In this document: one piece after another, positions 18,901 through 28,195 of the stretch
How the letters are laid out: each line of letters starts with the position of its first letter
Numbering within the stretch: the stretch's first letter is position 1
Assembly: GCF_024700075.1 (NCBI RefSeq)
Contig: NZ_JAJONE010000001.1
Span: forward strand, 2,756,001 to 2,820,000
Length of the DNA: 64,000 bases
Source: Hymenobacter sp. J193
Lineage (GTDB): Bacteria; Bacteroidota; Bacteroidia; Cytophagales; Hymenobacteraceae
Direction of reading: 5' to 3'
Translations under genes and position numbers: made by a program
The notes under the pieces: generated by a model
Told to the model about the DNA's origin: nothing
The model's input: only the letters and a program-made list of their open reading frames with translations
Databases searched by the model: none

Positions 18901-20196
18901 GCCTTTCACCAACTCGTATTCCTGATTGGCGGCGTTATCGGCCGGGGTGCGCGTGGTGCCGGTGGGGGGGAACTGGTCGCGGCGGAATACTACGCGGGGC
19001 TCGGCCAGGTCCATCAGGGCTACCACGTTGCGCAGGTTCTCGGTGGTACGGTTGTCGTTGGTCACGTACACCTCCAGGTAGCGGATCTGGATGCCCGACT
19101 GCACCGTGGGCAGGTTGCGCAGGGAGGCGTCGTACCGGTCGCGGAAAAACTGCGACAGAAAGAAGTGCCGGTCCTTCTCGTACTGGCTGGCTTTTATTTC
19201 GAAAGGCCGGCTCTGGCCGCCGTTGGAAATGCGCACCTCGTCGGCCTGGCCGCGCAGGGTGGAGGCCACAGCTGTAACGGACAACTTGCCGAACTGCAGC
19301 TGAGTTTTGGCCCCAAACAGGTTTTGCCCACCCTGAATAAGGGAGTTGTTGAGCGGCAAACTCACGTTGCCCAGCTCTACCTTGCGGATAATGTCCGTAT
19401 CGAAGCCCGTGAAATCGAGCTTCATGTTGTTTTCAAAGTCGAAGGCAGCCTTCGTGTCGTAGTTGAGCGTCACCCGCATCTTCTCCCCGATCTGGCCGGT
19501 GAGGTTCAGGTTCATGTTCTGCTCGAAGTTGAAGTCGCCGGTTTTCTGCTGGCGCAGGGTAAGCGTAGGGTTGCGGTTGCGGTTGAACTTGGCCCCGGCC
19601 CGCACCGTCACCGACCCATTGGGCCGGATATCCACGTAGTTGCCACCGAAAATGCGGTTGGCAGCCGGTCCCAGGTAAATCTTCGGAATCAGGCGCTGGG
19701 CTACGGCGGGCGAACCGGCTTCCCCGGCCACGCCCCCGGCCGCCCGGTTACGGAAGTAGTTGCGGATCGTCTGGTCCTGCTGCCAGCGCGAGTATTCCTC
19801 AAACGACATCCGGGTAGGGTCGCGGAAATCAATGTCCGAACCTACGCGCTCCGACACGTCCACGCCCTGCAGGCTGTCGTCCACGGTCACGTTCAGGTTT
19901 ACGTTGGGCGGCAGATCCAGCAGCAGCGGCGACTCGCGGCGCTGCGGACTCAGGCGGTTACCGGCGCGGTCTTCGGGCGCTACTTTGGGGCGGCGGCTGG
20001 GCCGGTAGCGGGTAGTGTCGGTGGGAGCAGTGCGAGGGGTATCAGGCAACCAGGCCAGGCTTCCGGCCGTACTACGCCAGGATGCCCACTGCAGCCCGAA
20101 CGCACGGCTGCCCGTAGCGCCCGACTGCGACCACCACGCCAGCAACGACGCTACGACCAAAGAAACAGTAGTGAAGGTCTTCTTACCGGTATTCAA
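12901..20196 (-). CDS. sprA: SprA, type IX secretion outer-membrane translocon
   Basis: A 2431-residue protein, the full size expected for SprA (Sov), the giant 36-strand outer-membrane channel of the type IX secretion system. N-terminal features include FRDPTRMSFEEYSRWQQ and KIYLGPAANRIFGGNYVDI; later come GRIIFPQVEPFGRYL, the plug-region sequence YDPLDPDV and the C-terminal barrel strands ending LRYSLSQ. It exports proteins carrying type A or B C-terminal domains; at least two such substrates are encoded in this window. Translation starts at a TTG. The frame is intact over its whole length. It follows ruvA with a 115-nt gap, a synteny common in Bacteroidota. Confidence 0.97.
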   Translation of the reverse strand: MNTGKKTFTTVSLVVASLLAWWSQSGATGSRAFGLQWASWRSTAGSLAWLPDTPRTAPTDTTRYRPSRRPKVAPEDRAGNRLSPQRRESPLLLDLPPNVNLNVTVDDSLQGVDVSERVGSDIDFRDPTRMSFEEYSRWQQDQTIRNYFRNRAAGGVAGEAGSPAVAQRLIPKIYLGPAANRIFGGNYVDIRPNGSVTVRAGAKFNRNRNPTLTLRQQKTGDFNFEQNMNLNLTGQIGEKMRVTLNYDTKAAFDFENNMKLDFTGFDTDIIRKVELGNVSLPLNNSLIQGGQNLFGAKTQLQFGKLSVTAVASTLRGQADEVRISNGGQSRPFEIKASQYEKDRHFFLSQFFRDRYDASLRNLPTVQSGIQIRYLEVYVTNDNRTTENLRNVVALMDLAEPRVVFRRDQFPPTGTTRTPADNAANQEYELVKGSRENLGVDAALAGRGLVKNVDFEHVRARKLDPREYTFNEQLGYLSLNTQLLPEQVLGVSYEYTYNGKSYRVGETAGSYSAGVQEDQVIFLKMLKSTNPALQYPTWDLMMKNIYSLNATQLNRDQFRLDIIYKDDATGVDLLSLKEGQQTANVPLVQVFNLDNANANNDRPSDGNFDFLPGITIDPEQGRIIFPQVEPFGRYLKSKFDTVAERDLVDKYVYQELYDQVQSDAQQRQEKDKFFLTGRYQATSSDEINLPGIRVAEGSVRVYAGSTLLTEGTDYQVFYDQAKVKVLNPAYLNAANELRVTFEKDALVQVQPRSLLGARFDYRLNDDINFGATVLHLLENQAPGINRVNIGDEPGNNTIYGLDVNLRRESRALTRYLDMLPLISTKAPSTVAFSGEFAKLVPGKTQLGRGENGVSYIDDFEAARTPYTLTGGVSSLTAWRMAATPLPILGNSSTIDLAANYRRAKLAWYSVDQSYYNNGSSRPNNITADDLLNHYTRGVQRKEIFPNRDVGTVGNGYEYPLDLAYFPTERGPYNYNPQTGPDGRTLPAGTAPGNFAGISREITFDTDFDNANIEYLEFWLMDPFLKGKNGQVNDSQNQPTENTTGGELYLNLGTISEDALKDGRYAFENGLSDDPSDPNKDTDRTKYGRVSRQQFLTDAFSTANGGRDRQDVGLDGLNDDEEKAEPEFGTLASADDPSADNFRHHLSDYYNSDGRDVKILGRYKEYNGLQGNSAENSQQSSTPLPDKEDLNRDNIIQDTERYYEYKIPLRPGGLEVGQNFIVDKVSNRINNDVVTWYQFRIPVRQPTAVRGTTDGLPFGFKSIRFMRLYLTQWQQPTVLRFVQMQFVANQWRRYLGTVAEPGRPNVNTDTDADLFTISTVSVEENGISGTGGSDAIPYVVPPGIKRDQEYGSSTVNRQQNEQSLRLCVEGLREGYGKAAYKNVSTNMLRYKRLRMFLHAQSETGTRDDQVRGFIRIGTDYTQNYYEYSLPLKITAPGSTSENQIWNPQNIVDVAFQDFIDAKVERNKNGGQAPYVKQLADGRTITVVGNPDFSAVQGVMIGIFNPTDNGNDQSVCIWADELRVFDFDRTSGWAATARFNTQLADLANITATGSFTSIGFGGLQDRVQQRSLDDVVRGDLNATVAVDKLLPEKLGLRIPVLVQAGHESRSPLYDPLDPDVKLEQSLQKFESNEERADYRKEVIDQTSSRSISVLNMRKERTNPEKKVRPYDIENFALSYSLTEQLHTDIQTDKDFTRIYNGALAYTYQTTPKNYTPLANLKALDSPYLKFFKEINFTPLPSRFAFRADLDRRYNERFLQRTLEPGQVPTPVAQGVFQKSFFFNRIYDLKWDLTKSLAFDYTATNRGVIDEGPGATLGNSPEAESNRALIRENIKRGGRTTNFNQVVALTYRLPLDKFPLTDWISADARYAATYTWQAASTALVDPLDSLRTLNLGNTVQNNSELSANGKIDLVKLYNKVRFLNIINNAPPPARPAKPDAKTPGRGGSPTAPVAPADTTAKKPELRFVKAVLRSLMTARSLNFTYTRSAGTLLPGYLPRTKFFGLDGEFSAPGVPFILGKQYELDDLYERASSRGWYTPQSQYLNTPLSNLETTDLNLRTSLEPIRDFNIQLDARRQTVRNNESFYRLAIDENTQLPTGGLAARLPLETGSFSASFISIGTLFGDLSKESTVSKAFNQFIENRKFVRDKLVAATDATNPKYSYNSQDVLIPAFLDAYRGRSSEGYKAKGFDPFSVLPVPNWTVNYNGLGELPFVQRFFRSVSLTHAYSSVYNVSSFNSSSLYPSKPEEFPTVVQDGLYVPYYTLGQVSIIERLSPLIGLNFQTLEKVTGRAEYRTDRQISLNISSGAQVTEVHTQEMVFGFGYVTNQLKLPFRIGGEQRILRNELTVRLDLSIRDNTTTQRTIVADSTNLLGNPRGLVVNGNRQVQLRPTIDYVLNQRLNLQFYFTRVISEPRGTAGYRNSATEGGVQLRYSLSQ

Positions 20197-20209
20197 GCGG
20201 GGTAAGCGT

Positions 20210-20235
20210 CAAGCCGCAAGCCACAAGCCGCAAGC
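20210..20235. repeat. Short tandem repeat CAAGCCGCAAGC x2
   Basis: Two copies of CAAGCCGCAAGC (20210-20221, 20224-20235) lie in the ruvA-sprA gap. No function is evident. Confidence 0.6.
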
Positions 20236-20311
20236 TGATGAGTAAAGATATGGATGGCACAGGCGGTTTGCTTCCCGGTAGAAGGCGTACGGCTTGCCGC
20301 CGGCCGCTCAG

Positions 20312-20917
20312 CTAATGGGACTTAAGAGCAAATTTAATTAATTCTTCCACGCTCAGGTCGTTGCCGTGGCGGTTCTGAATCTGGTCGAGGGTTTTCTCGG
20401 CGGCAGCCCGCGCAAAGCCCAGCGTTACCAGCGCTGCTAACGCTTCGCTGCGGTTTGTATTGTGTGCCTTGGCCAGCGGCACGGTGTCGATGCCGGCTTT
20501 GGCCAGCAGCTCATCCTTACGCAGCTTGTCCTTGAGCTCCAGCACCACACGCTGCGCCGTTTTCGGCCCCACGCCCTTGATGCTCTGGATAGCGCGCACG
20601 TCTTCCTGCACAATGGCCTGGCGGATTTCGCCCACCGACATCGACGACACCATCACGATGCCCGTGCCCGGACCGATGCCCGACACCGAAATCAGCTGCA
20701 TGAATAAGGCTTTTTCGTTGGGGTCCAGAAAGCCGTAGAGCGTCTGCCCGTCTTCCTTGATATGCTGATACGTATAAAGCTTGGCTTTTTCGCCCTCGGC
20801 CGGCAGCTTGGAGTAGGTAGCCAGGGAAATCCGGACTTCGTAGCCAATGCCGTGCACGTCGAGAATAGCTAGTGCGTGGTCTTTGTAGGCGAGTTTACCG
20901 TCGATGTAGGCAATCAT
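20312..20917 (-). CDS. ruvA: Holliday junction DNA helicase subunit RuvA
   Basis: A 201-residue RuvA of normal length. Domain I starts MIAYIDGKLAYKDHALAILD; domain II has the helix-hairpin-helix motifs LISVSGIGPGTGI and SIKGVGPKTAQRVVLELKDK; the C-terminal domain III (SEALAALVTLGF) contacts RuvB. RuvA tetramers bind Holliday junctions and load the RuvB motor. It lies directly upstream of sprA; maeB lies upstream of it. Confidence 0.97.
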   Translation of the reverse strand: MIAYIDGKLAYKDHALAILDVHGIGYEVRISLATYSKLPAEGEKAKLYTYQHIKEDGQTLYGFLDPNEKALFMQLISVSGIGPGTGIVMVSSMSVGEIRQAIVQEDVRAIQSIKGVGPKTAQRVVLELKDKLRKDELLAKAGIDTVPLAKAHNTNRSEALAALVTLGFARAAAEKTLDQIQNRHGNDLSVEELIKFALKSH

Positions 20918-21061
20918 AGAAACATGGCACGAAGCCGGGCTTCGCGTTGGGTGGAAGAGGAAGAACTCAGGTCTTGCTGAACAGTGCGCAGGCGGTTTTC
21001 TATCCCAATCTACTGAGGATTTCCGCTAAAAAACTGTAGCGGGCCTGAGCACTAAGTAAAT

Positions 21062-21095
21062 GGCGGGCTGCCCACCGGGAAGCCGGCAGCCCGCC
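21062..21095 (-). terminator. Terminator-like hairpin after maeB
   Basis: An 11-bp GC-rich stem (21062-21072 with 21085-21095) lies 9 nt past the maeB stop. It lacks a strong T-run on the minus strand. Confidence 0.6.
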
Positions 21096-21103
21096 ACCCA
21101 AAC

Positions 21104-23379
21104 TTACAGCCCTTTGCCGCCCGCTTTTTGCGCGTCGACCACCGCAATGGCAGCCATATTCACGATTTCGCGCACCGAGGCGCCCAGCTGCAGAATGTGC
21201 ACCGGCTTGCGCATGCCCATCAGCACCGGCCCGATTACCTCCGCACCGCCGATTTCCTGAATAACCTTGTAGGCAATGTTGCCGCTGATAACGTTCGGGA
21301 AAATGAGCGTGTTGGCCCCGCCTTTGTCGGCGAGTTCCGAGAAGGGATACTGCTCCTGCAGCAACTCCGGGTTCAGCGCGGTGTTGGCTTGCATTTCCCC
21401 ATCCAGAATCAGCTCGGGGTAGCACTGCTTGGCCAGTTCCGTGGCGCGGCGGGCCTTGTCGGGAAGTGCGCCGGGGTTGGAGCCGAAGTTGGAGTAGCTG
21501 ATAACGGCCACCCGCGGCTCCGTATCGAAAAAGCGCACGGCGTTGGCCGTGAGGCCGATGATGTCCACCATTTCCTCGGCCGTGGGGTCAATGTTCACAG
21601 TGGTATCGGCGAAGAAGAACGGGCCTTTCTTGTGCTGGATGATGTACATGGAGGCAACTCGCTTCACGCCCTCAGCCACGCCAATAGCCTGCAGCGACGG
21701 CACAATGCTCTTGCCGTAGTCCTTGCTCAGACCCGTAATAAAGGCGTCGGCCTCGCCGGTTTCCAGCATCATGGACCCGTAGTAGTTCCGCTCGCGCAAC
21801 AGGCGGCGGCCTTCGTAGCGCGTCATGCCCCGGCGCTGGCGCTTCTGGTAGAGCAGTTCCGCGAACTGCTCCCGCTTGGCATCTTCGTGCAGGATGTCGA
21901 TGATTTCGCAGCCTTCCAGGTCCAGGTTGTTTTCGGCGGCCAGGCGCGCAATCTTGTTGTGGTTGCCTAGCAGAATGGGTTGGGCAATGCCTTCGTCCTG
22001 GAGAATCTGCGCCGCTTTGAGGATTTTATACGTGTCGCCCTCGGCAAATACCACGCGCTTGGGGTTGCTCTTGGCCGCGTTGGTGATGCGGTTCATCAGC
22101 TTCTGGTTTACGCCCAGGCGGCTGCGCAACTCATCCTCGTAGGCCAGCCAGTCGGTGATGTGCACGCGGGCAATGCCACTGTCCATAGCTGCTTTAGCTA
22201 CGGCCGGGCTAATAGCCGTAATCAGACGTGGGTCCAGGGGCTTGGGAATCAGATACGTACGACCAAAGCTCAGGGTATTGTCGCCGTAGGCGCGGTTCAC
22301 CATGTCCGGCACGGGCTCCTTGGCCAGGTCGGAAAGGGCCCGCACGGCAGCCAGCTTCATAGCTTCGTTGATGCCCGTGGCCCGCACATCCAGCGCCCCC
22401 GAAAAATGTAGGGGAAGCCCAGCACGTTATTCACCTGGTTGGGGTGGTCGGAGCGGCCAGTAGCCATGATGATGTCCGGGCGCGTGGCCATAGCCACCTC
22501 ATAAGCAATTTCCGGGTCGGGGTTGGCCAGCGCAAATACGATGGGGTCGGCGGCCATCTTCAGCAGCAGCTCCGCCGGCAGCACGTTGGCCGCCGAGAGG
22601 CCCAGGAATACGTCGGCACCTTCCATGGCTTCGGCCAGGGTGGTAATCGGGCGGGTGGTGGCAAAGCGTAGCTGCAGCGGGGCTAGGTCGGTGCGGCCGG
22701 GGTGAATGATGCCGTCCTTGTCGAACACCACCACGTTTTCCAGCTGCAGGCCCAGCTCCAGGTACAGGCGCAGGCAGCTGATGGCCGCCGCTCCCGCACC
22801 GCTCACTACAACTTTTACTTCCTCAATCTTCTTGCCCACCACTTCCAGCGCGTTCAGCAAGGCCGCCGATGAAATAATGGCCGTGCCGTGCTGGTCGTCG
22901 TGCATCAGCGGAATGTTCACCTTCTCGCGCAACTCCGTTTCGATGCGGAAGCACTCCGGCGCCTTGATGTCTTCGAGGTTGATGCCGCCGAAGGTGGGCT
23001 CCAGCGCCTTCACAATGCGAATGAACTCGTCGGGGTCAGTTGCGTCAATTTCAATATCAAAGCAGTCGATGCCCGCAAATTTTTTGAAGAGTACGCCTTT
23101 GCCCTCCATTACCGGCTTGCTGGCTTCGGGGCCGATGTTGCCCAAGCCCAGCACGGCCGTACCGTTGCTGATAACGGCCACCAGATTGCCCTTGGCGGTG
23201 TACTTGTACACGGCGTCTTTATCGGCCGCAATTTCCTTGCAGGGCTCCGCCACCCCGGGGGAGTAGGCCAGCGCTAGGTCCAACTGTGTGCTGACGGGCT
23301 TGGTGGGTACTACTTCAATTTTGCCGGCCGGGCTCTGGGAGTGATAATCGAGGGCCTCTTGCTTGTTGATTTTGAGCAT
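21104..23379 (-). pseudogene. maeB: NADP-dependent malic enzyme MaeB, interrupted by a -1 frameshift
   Basis: Together two frames encode a MaeB of about 758 residues, the normal length. The N-terminal part (23379 to about 22400) is the malic enzyme domain with [27 protein letters not shown] and the VVSGAGAAA nucleotide site; it converts malate to pyruvate, CO2 and NADPH. The C-terminal part (to 21104) is the phosphotransacetylase-like domain of this family (VFAEGDTYKILKA, SYSNFGSNPGALPDKARRA). The first frame runs through [12 protein letters not shown] and then fails; the second frame resumes with [14 protein letters not shown] single missing G in the G5 run at 22396-22400 explains this. The rest of both domains is undamaged, so the lesion is recent or a sequencing error. 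Confidence 0.9.
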
Positions 23380-23476
23380 GGGTGTGCAGTACTAGGTGGT
23401 GCCCGCACCGCGGGGTAACAGGCAAGTTGGGGCGAAAACCGCCGGAATCAAAGTTTGTGCGGCATGCAGCGTACGC

Positions 23477-23513
23477 ACAAGCGCCCCGAACCGCGAACGG
23501 CCGGGGCGCTTGT
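23477..23513 (-). terminator. Hairpin after the lipoprotein gene
   Basis: A perfect 12-bp stem (23477-23488 with 23502-23513) lies 21 nt past the stop at 23534, without a marked T-run on the minus strand. Confidence 0.6.
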
Positions 23514-23533
23514 CTTGAAAGATGAAGCCGGGA

Positions 23534-24136
23534 TTATTCTATTGACAGGTCAGTAAATGAGCCCCACAACGTCAGGTCACACCGTTCTTTGTCGGTAGGG
23601 TCCCAGGAAGTATCATTTGGGTCAGAAATGTTTTTCATGCGCAACTCATAGCTGCCACTCAGCAGGTGGCGCTTGGCATCGTAGGCTGTGACGGTCAGCT
23701 GCCCACTCATGCCGGAATTGTTGCTGTCGTAGATGCTGGCCGAAATGTTGCCGGGCTTGTTTTCCCGGTAGTACACGTACCGTACCTCAGCTGCCCCGGC
23801 CTCCGGATTCGGCATCGACTTCAGCGAGTAGGTGCCAACGATACTGGCATTAAGCTGGCTGCGCTCTACGGTGAAGTTTACCGCGTCCCGGCCTTCTTTG
23901 GCATCGAAGTGCACATACAGCAGCTCATCATTCAGGATAGCCTGATGCTGAACGTACCCCGACGGGTAGCTGATGGCCGTGGTGACGTTTGGGGCGGGAT
24001 AGTGAATGCTGCTGCCCATGGTAAAGGTGGCAACAGGAGCGTGCACCTCGGGTTCAGGCTCGTTCTCGTGGGAGTCACAAGCCGCCACTCCCAGAAGGAG
24101 AGCAGCGGCCAGGACGAAGTGGGTTGTCGTTTTCAT
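23534..24136 (-). CDS. Lipoprotein of unknown function
   Basis: A 200-residue protein with a signal peptide ending in the lipobox LLGVAAC; the next residues DSHENEPEPE form an acidic linker. The remainder alternates beta-type segments (TYSLKSMPNPEAGAAEVRYV, QLTVTAYDAKRHLLSGSYEL), a pattern seen in small Bacteroidota lipoproteins with a beta-sandwich or lipocalin-like fold. I do not recognise a specific family. It is a single-gene unit with its own terminator hairpin. Confidence 0.75.
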   Translation of the reverse strand: MKTTTHFVLAAALLLGVAACDSHENEPEPEVHAPVATFTMGSSIHYPAPNVTTAISYPSGYVQHQAILNDELLYVHFDAKEGRDAVNFTVERSQLNASIVGTYSLKSMPNPEAGAAEVRYVYYRENKPGNISASIYDSNNSGMSGQLTVTAYDAKRHLLSGSYELRMKNISDPNDTSWDPTDKERCDLTLWGSFTDLSIE

Positions 24137-24243
24137 AGCAGGTAGAAAAGAGTGTGGAAAGGAGCTTTACAAGCTTCGTGCCTTTTTTCAGGAAAAAGTT
24201 CCCTGGGCAGTCGTCTTTTTTTGTTTCCACAAATTTCTCCAAA

Positions 24244-24277
24244 GAAAATGGGAGGACCACGCAGGTAGCCCTCCCAT
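24244..24277 (-). terminator. Intrinsic terminator after mltD
   Basis: ATGGGAGG (24248-24255) pairs with CCTCCCAT (24270-24277); on the minus strand TTTTCTTT follows. It lies 24 nt past the mltD stop. Confidence 0.8.
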
Positions 24278-24300
24278 AATCGTGTGAATTGCCGTTGAAA

Positions 24301-26340
24301 CTAGCCCTGCACTATCAGTTTCTGCCCCGGCTTTACTTCGTCGGACGTCAGGTTGTTGAGCTTACGAAGCTGGTCCACTGTCACGCCCTGATAGCGGCGG
24401 GAGATATTGTACAACGTGTCGCCGGGCTGCACCAGATGCACGCGGGGCGCAGTCAATGCAGGTTTAGTTGGGCGCTTCGTAAGGGCCTGGGCTGCTACCG
24501 GGCGTGCTTCTGCTACGGTGGGGGCATCAGCCGGGGCACGTAGCGTGAGCTTCTGGCCGGGCACTACCTGGTTGGAGCCTAGCTGGTTCCAGGCCGTGAG
24601 CTGAGCCACCGTCAGGTTCTGCTCGCGGGCGATTTTGGTGAGGTAGTCACCTTTACGCACCACGTACTCAGTGAGTGCGGGCCGGTCGTCGTCAGATAAG
24701 CCAGAAGCCACTTGAGGTGGCAGCTCCGGCTGGGGCTCGGCTTGCTCAGCGGCCGCTGGAGCTGCCGGGCGCGGCTGACGAGTAGGCTTGGGCGCGGGCT
24801 TTTTCGCGGCTACGGGCGCTGAAACGCGGGCAACAACCGGCTTCGTATCTTCGGCTGCAGCCGCAACTGATTCCGCAGCTTCTGGCGCAACGGCAACCTG
24901 CTCAGCAGGTACGGCAGAAACAGTTGCTCCAGCAGGCTTGGTTTCTGCAGCTACCGTCGGTAGTTTTTTGGGTACATCCGGCCGGGCCACTGCTACAGCA
25001 GGAGCTGCTTCAGCGGCTACGGGCACGTAGACGAAGATCTGCTGGCGGGGCGTCAGGTTCTGGCCGCGGCGCAGTTTGTTCCAGCGACGGATCTGGCTGG
25101 GGTCCACATCGTAGCGGGCGGCCACGCTGGCCACCGTTTCACCCCGGCGCACGGTATGCTGGGCCCGGCGGTAGCGCGGCTTCTCAGGTGCCGGCGGGGC
25201 GGCAGCAGCCACGGCCGTCTGGGTTGAGTCGGGTGGGGGCAGAAGTGGACTGACGGGCACCAGCGGAGCCGGGGGCGGCAGCGTCACTTTGCAAAAATCC
25301 AGCAAGGCTGTGCGGTCCTGCAGAGCCAACTCGGGGCGGATGCAGGCCGGAATCTGCAGCGGATAGTTATGAAACGTCTCCGGTAGATAGTGTTTGCGCA
25401 GCTCCGGGTTGTAGCTCAGCAAAGCCGTAGAATCCAGCCCGAACGACTTCGAGAGCTTATACAAATCCAGCGACCGGCCCGAAATCAGCAGCGTGTCCAT
25501 CGGCTCCGGGTAGCGGTAGTTCAGGGACGCATCGTGCAAGTTGTGCTCCTTGGCGTAGTTGAGCGTGTACAGAATGGCCGTGAACGTGGGCACGTAGTCG
25601 CGCGTTTCCTTGGGCAGGTACTTGTAAATAGCCCAGAAATTGCGCTGCCCGCCGGCCCGCCGGATGGCTTTGTTGATGTTGCCCGAGCCGTAGTTGTAGG
25701 CTGCCAGGGCCAGCTCCCAGTCGCCGAAATAACGGTGCAGGTCGCGCAGGAACTTGCAGGCGGCCTCCGTCGATTTTTCCGGGTTCATGCGCTCATCAAT
25801 GAACTCGTCGCGGCGCAGGCGCAGGTCGTTGGCCGTGGGGCCCATAAACTGCCACAAGCCCAGGGCGCCCACGCGGGAGCGGGCCTGGGGCAGCAGAGCC
25901 GACTCTACCACGGCCAGGTATTTCAGGTCCTGGGGCAGACGGTACTTGGCCAGGTATTTCTCGAACAGCGGGAAATACAGGTTCTGCCGCTCCAGCACCC
26001 GCTGCGTGTACTTGCGGTTGCGCACCGTGAAGTAGTTCACGAAGGCCATAACCGTGTTGTTGAACACCAGCGGCATTTCCGACTCGTAGCAGCCAATCCG
26101 GTCGGCTACCAGGTCGCGCATTTCGGGCGGGGTCTGAAGCCACACCAGCCGGGCGGAGTCAGGCGAAAAGGCCGGCTCGGCCACCAGCGAATCGACGCGG
26201 AGCAGCTGTTGCCGGGCCAGAAGCGTGTCATTGGCACTTACCTGTTCAGGCTGTAGCCCGGGCTCGGTTTGAGCCAGGGCGGGGCGGGCTGCAGAAGCCA
26301 GCAGTAACAGTAGAGCAGGGGTGCGCAACGATTTTTTCAT
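24301..26340 (-). CDS. mltD: MltD-like lytic transglycosylase with three LysM domains
   Basis: A 679-residue exported murein hydrolase. The signal peptide ends ALA|QTEP. The SLT domain (residues about 110-280) contains the catalytic Glu in [15 protein letters not shown], plus [15 protein letters not shown] and [20 protein letters not shown]. Three LysM modules follow ([58 protein letters not shown]), separated by a long Ala/Pro/Val-rich linker. It cleaves peptidoglycan glycan strands to 1,6-anhydro products. Its ATG overlaps the gatA stop by one base (TGATG), so it is translated in the tatA-tatA-gatA-mltD operon. Confidence 0.93.
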   Translation of the reverse strand: MKKSLRTPALLLLLASAARPALAQTEPGLQPEQVSANDTLLARQQLLRVDSLVAEPAFSPDSARLVWLQTPPEMRDLVADRIGCYESEMPLVFNNTVMAFVNYFTVRNRKYTQRVLERQNLYFPLFEKYLAKYRLPQDLKYLAVVESALLPQARSRVGALGLWQFMGPTANDLRLRRDEFIDERMNPEKSTEAACKFLRDLHRYFGDWELALAAYNYGSGNINKAIRRAGGQRNFWAIYKYLPKETRDYVPTFTAILYTLNYAKEHNLHDASLNYRYPEPMDTLLISGRSLDLYKLSKSFGLDSTALLSYNPELRKHYLPETFHNYPLQIPACIRPELALQDRTALLDFCKVTLPPPAPLVPVSPLLPPPDSTQTAVAAAAPPAPEKPRYRRAQHTVRRGETVASVAARYDVDPSQIRRWNKLRRGQNLTPRQQIFVYVPVAAEAAPAVAVARPDVPKKLPTVAAETKPAGATVSAVPAEQVAVAPEAAESVAAAAEDTKPVVARVSAPVAAKKPAPKPTRQPRPAAPAAAEQAEPQPELPPQVASGLSDDDRPALTEYVVRKGDYLTKIAREQNLTVAQLTAWNQLGSNQVVPGQKLTLRAPADAPTVAEARPVAAQALTKRPTKPALTAPRVHLVQPGDTLYNISRRYQGVTVDQLRKLNNLTSDEVKPGQKLIVQG

Positions 26341-27782
26341 CAGGACACAGTTGGCGTGACGGTTTCCGTGACGGATTTGGCAAATGCCAGCAACTGCTCT
26401 TCGCGGAAAGCTCCGCTCAGAATCTGCAGCCCAATGGGCAGGCCGGCGCTGTCTTCACCATTCGGCACCGATACGGCCGGAACCCCCGCCAATGATGCCT
26501 GAACGGTAAAGATATCAGCAAGATACATAGCCAGCGTGTCTTTGTTTACATCACCGATGCGAAAAGCCGTGGTAGGCGTAGCCGGCAGCACCAGGAAGTC
26601 ATACTGGCGCAACAGCTCGTCGGTGGTATCCTTTATAAGCCGCCGTACGCGCTGGGCCTTGGTGTAGTAAGCGTCGTAGTAGCTGGCGCTGAGCACGAAG
26701 GTTCCCAGCAGGATGCGGCGCTGCACTTCGGGTCCGAAGCCCTGGGCGCGGGTTTTCTTGTAGAGCGACTCCAGATCGGTAGCATCAGGGGCGCGGTAGC
26801 CGTACTTCACCCCGTCGAAGCGGCTCAGGTTGGAGCTGGCTTCGGCAGTGGTCAGAATGTAGTACGTGGGCACAATAAAGTCGAGGTAGGGGAAATCCAC
26901 GGCTTCTACCACGTGGCCCTGGGCGCGAAACTGCTCCAGCGCGTTTTCGGTGGCCTGCTTGATTTCCGCATTCAGGCCCGGCCGCTCCAGGCAGTCCTTA
27001 ATGTAGCCGATGCGGTAGTGCGGGGCGGGCTCCAGCTGCTGGCTGTAGGCGGGCACCTCGCGCTGGCTGGCCGTACTGTCGAAGTTGTCGGGACCGGCCA
27101 TTACCTCTAGCAGCAGGGCCGCATCGTCCACGGAGCGCGTGAGCGTGCCAATCTGGTCGAACGAGGAGGCATAGGCCACCAGACCGTAGCGGGAAATGCG
27201 CGAGTACGTAGGCTTAAACCCGATAATCCCGCAGAAAGCCGCCGGCTGGCGCACGGAGCCGCCCGTGTCGGAGCCGATGGAGGCCAGACACATATCCGCC
27301 TGCACCGCCACGGCCGAGCCGCCGGAGGAGCCCCCGGGCACGCGGTCCGTATCGATTTCGTTGCGGGCCGGTCCGAAGTACGACGTTTCATTGGAAGCAC
27401 CCATGGCAAACTCGTCGCAGTTCTGGCGGCCGATGAGGATGGCGTCCTCATCCAGCAAACGCTGCACCGCCGAAGCCGTGAACAACGAGCGGAAACCGTC
27501 GAGGATATGGCTGCTGCTCTGGAGCGCGTGCCCCTTGTAAGCCAGCACGTCCTTCAGGCCGATGACCATACCGGCCAGCTTACCAGCCGTACCGTCGGCC
27601 AGCTTGGCGTCTACGGCCTCGGCCTGGGCGCGGGCTTCTTCGGGCCACACTTCCAGGAAGGCATTGAGCCGGGCATTTTTCTGCTGGATGTTATCCAGAT
27701 AATACTCCACGAGCTGACGGCAGGTCGTAGTGCCTGCCGTCAGCTCGTGGCGAACTTCCGTGAGGGAGTTGAAGCGTCTCAA
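26340..27782 (-). CDS. gatA: Asp-tRNA(Asn)/Glu-tRNA(Gln) amidotransferase subunit A
   Basis: A 480-residue amidase-signature enzyme of the GatCAB complex, which turns Glu-tRNA(Gln) and Asp-tRNA(Asn) into the amidated forms. The catalytic triad is visible: Lys77 in [14 protein letters not shown], the cis-Ser in [13 protein letters not shown] and the nucleophilic Ser in [12 protein letters not shown]. Length is normal for GatA. The gatB and gatC genes are not nearby, as is usual in Bacteroidota. It starts 12 nt after a tatA gene and overlaps mltD by one base. Confidence 0.96.
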   Translation of the reverse strand: MRRFNSLTEVRHELTAGTTTCRQLVEYYLDNIQQKNARLNAFLEVWPEEARAQAEAVDAKLADGTAGKLAGMVIGLKDVLAYKGHALQSSSHILDGFRSLFTASAVQRLLDEDAILIGRQNCDEFAMGASNETSYFGPARNEIDTDRVPGGSSGGSAVAVQADMCLASIGSDTGGSVRQPAAFCGIIGFKPTYSRISRYGLVAYASSFDQIGTLTRSVDDAALLLEVMAGPDNFDSTASQREVPAYSQQLEPAPHYRIGYIKDCLERPGLNAEIKQATENALEQFRAQGHVVEAVDFPYLDFIVPTYYILTTAEASSNLSRFDGVKYGYRAPDATDLESLYKKTRAQGFGPEVQRRILLGTFVLSASYYDAYYTKAQRVRRLIKDTTDELLRQYDFLVLPATPTTAFRIGDVNKDTLAMYLADIFTVQASLAGVPAVSVPNGEDSAGLPIGLQILSGAFREEQLLAFAKSVTETVTPTVS

Positions 27783-27794
27783 GACGAAAAGGGT

Positions 27795-28184
27795 TTAGTT
27801 CACTTGGTCGAGGCGGGGGCGCTCAGCGGCGGGCTGTACGGGCGGGGTAATACCACCATCCATGGGCGGCGCGAGCGGGGTTTCGGCTACGGGCACTACT
27901 GGGGCAGTTGGTGCTTCGGACGTTACCGGGGCCGCGTACTGCGGCTGCGGAAACTGGGGTTGCTGAAACTGCTGCTGGTACGGCTGCTGCTGAGGCTGGC
28001 CGGCGTTTTCAAACTCGCTCCGGATTTCGCGGGAGGCATCTTTGAACTCGCGGATGCCTTTGCCCAGGCCGCGCGCCAACTCGGGAATCTTGTTGGCACC
28101 GAAGAAAATCAGGATAACCACCATGATGAGCATAATCTCACCACCGCCAAGGTCACCCAGAAAGAGGAACAGAGGAGTATGCAT
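27795..28184 (-). CDS. tatA: TatA/E-family twin-arginine translocase subunit (long, Gln/Pro-rich tail)
   Basis: A 129-residue TatA-type protein. A short N-terminal part leads into the membrane helix EIMLIMVVILIFFGANKIPE and the amphipathic helix LARGLGKGIREFKDASREIR, which carries the FG hinge. The C-terminal half is a low-complexity Q/P/A-rich tail (QQQPYQQQFQQPQFPQPQY) longer than in most TatA. It would form the protein-conducting ring with TatC, which is not in this window. It is preceded at 11 nt by a second, shorter tatA. Confidence 0.92.
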   Translation of the reverse strand: MHTPLFLFLGDLGGGEIMLIMVVILIFFGANKIPELARGLGKGIREFKDASREIRSEFENAGQPQQQPYQQQFQQPQFPQPQYAAPVTSEAPTAPVVPVAETPLAPPMDGGITPPVQPAAERPRLDQVN

Positions 28185-28195
28185 GGCCGGAAAGC

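Noticed and set aside
17875..20205. 776-codon plus-strand frame
   Set aside because: Antisense shadow of sprA; His/Val-rich composition caused by GC-biased codons and no family motif.
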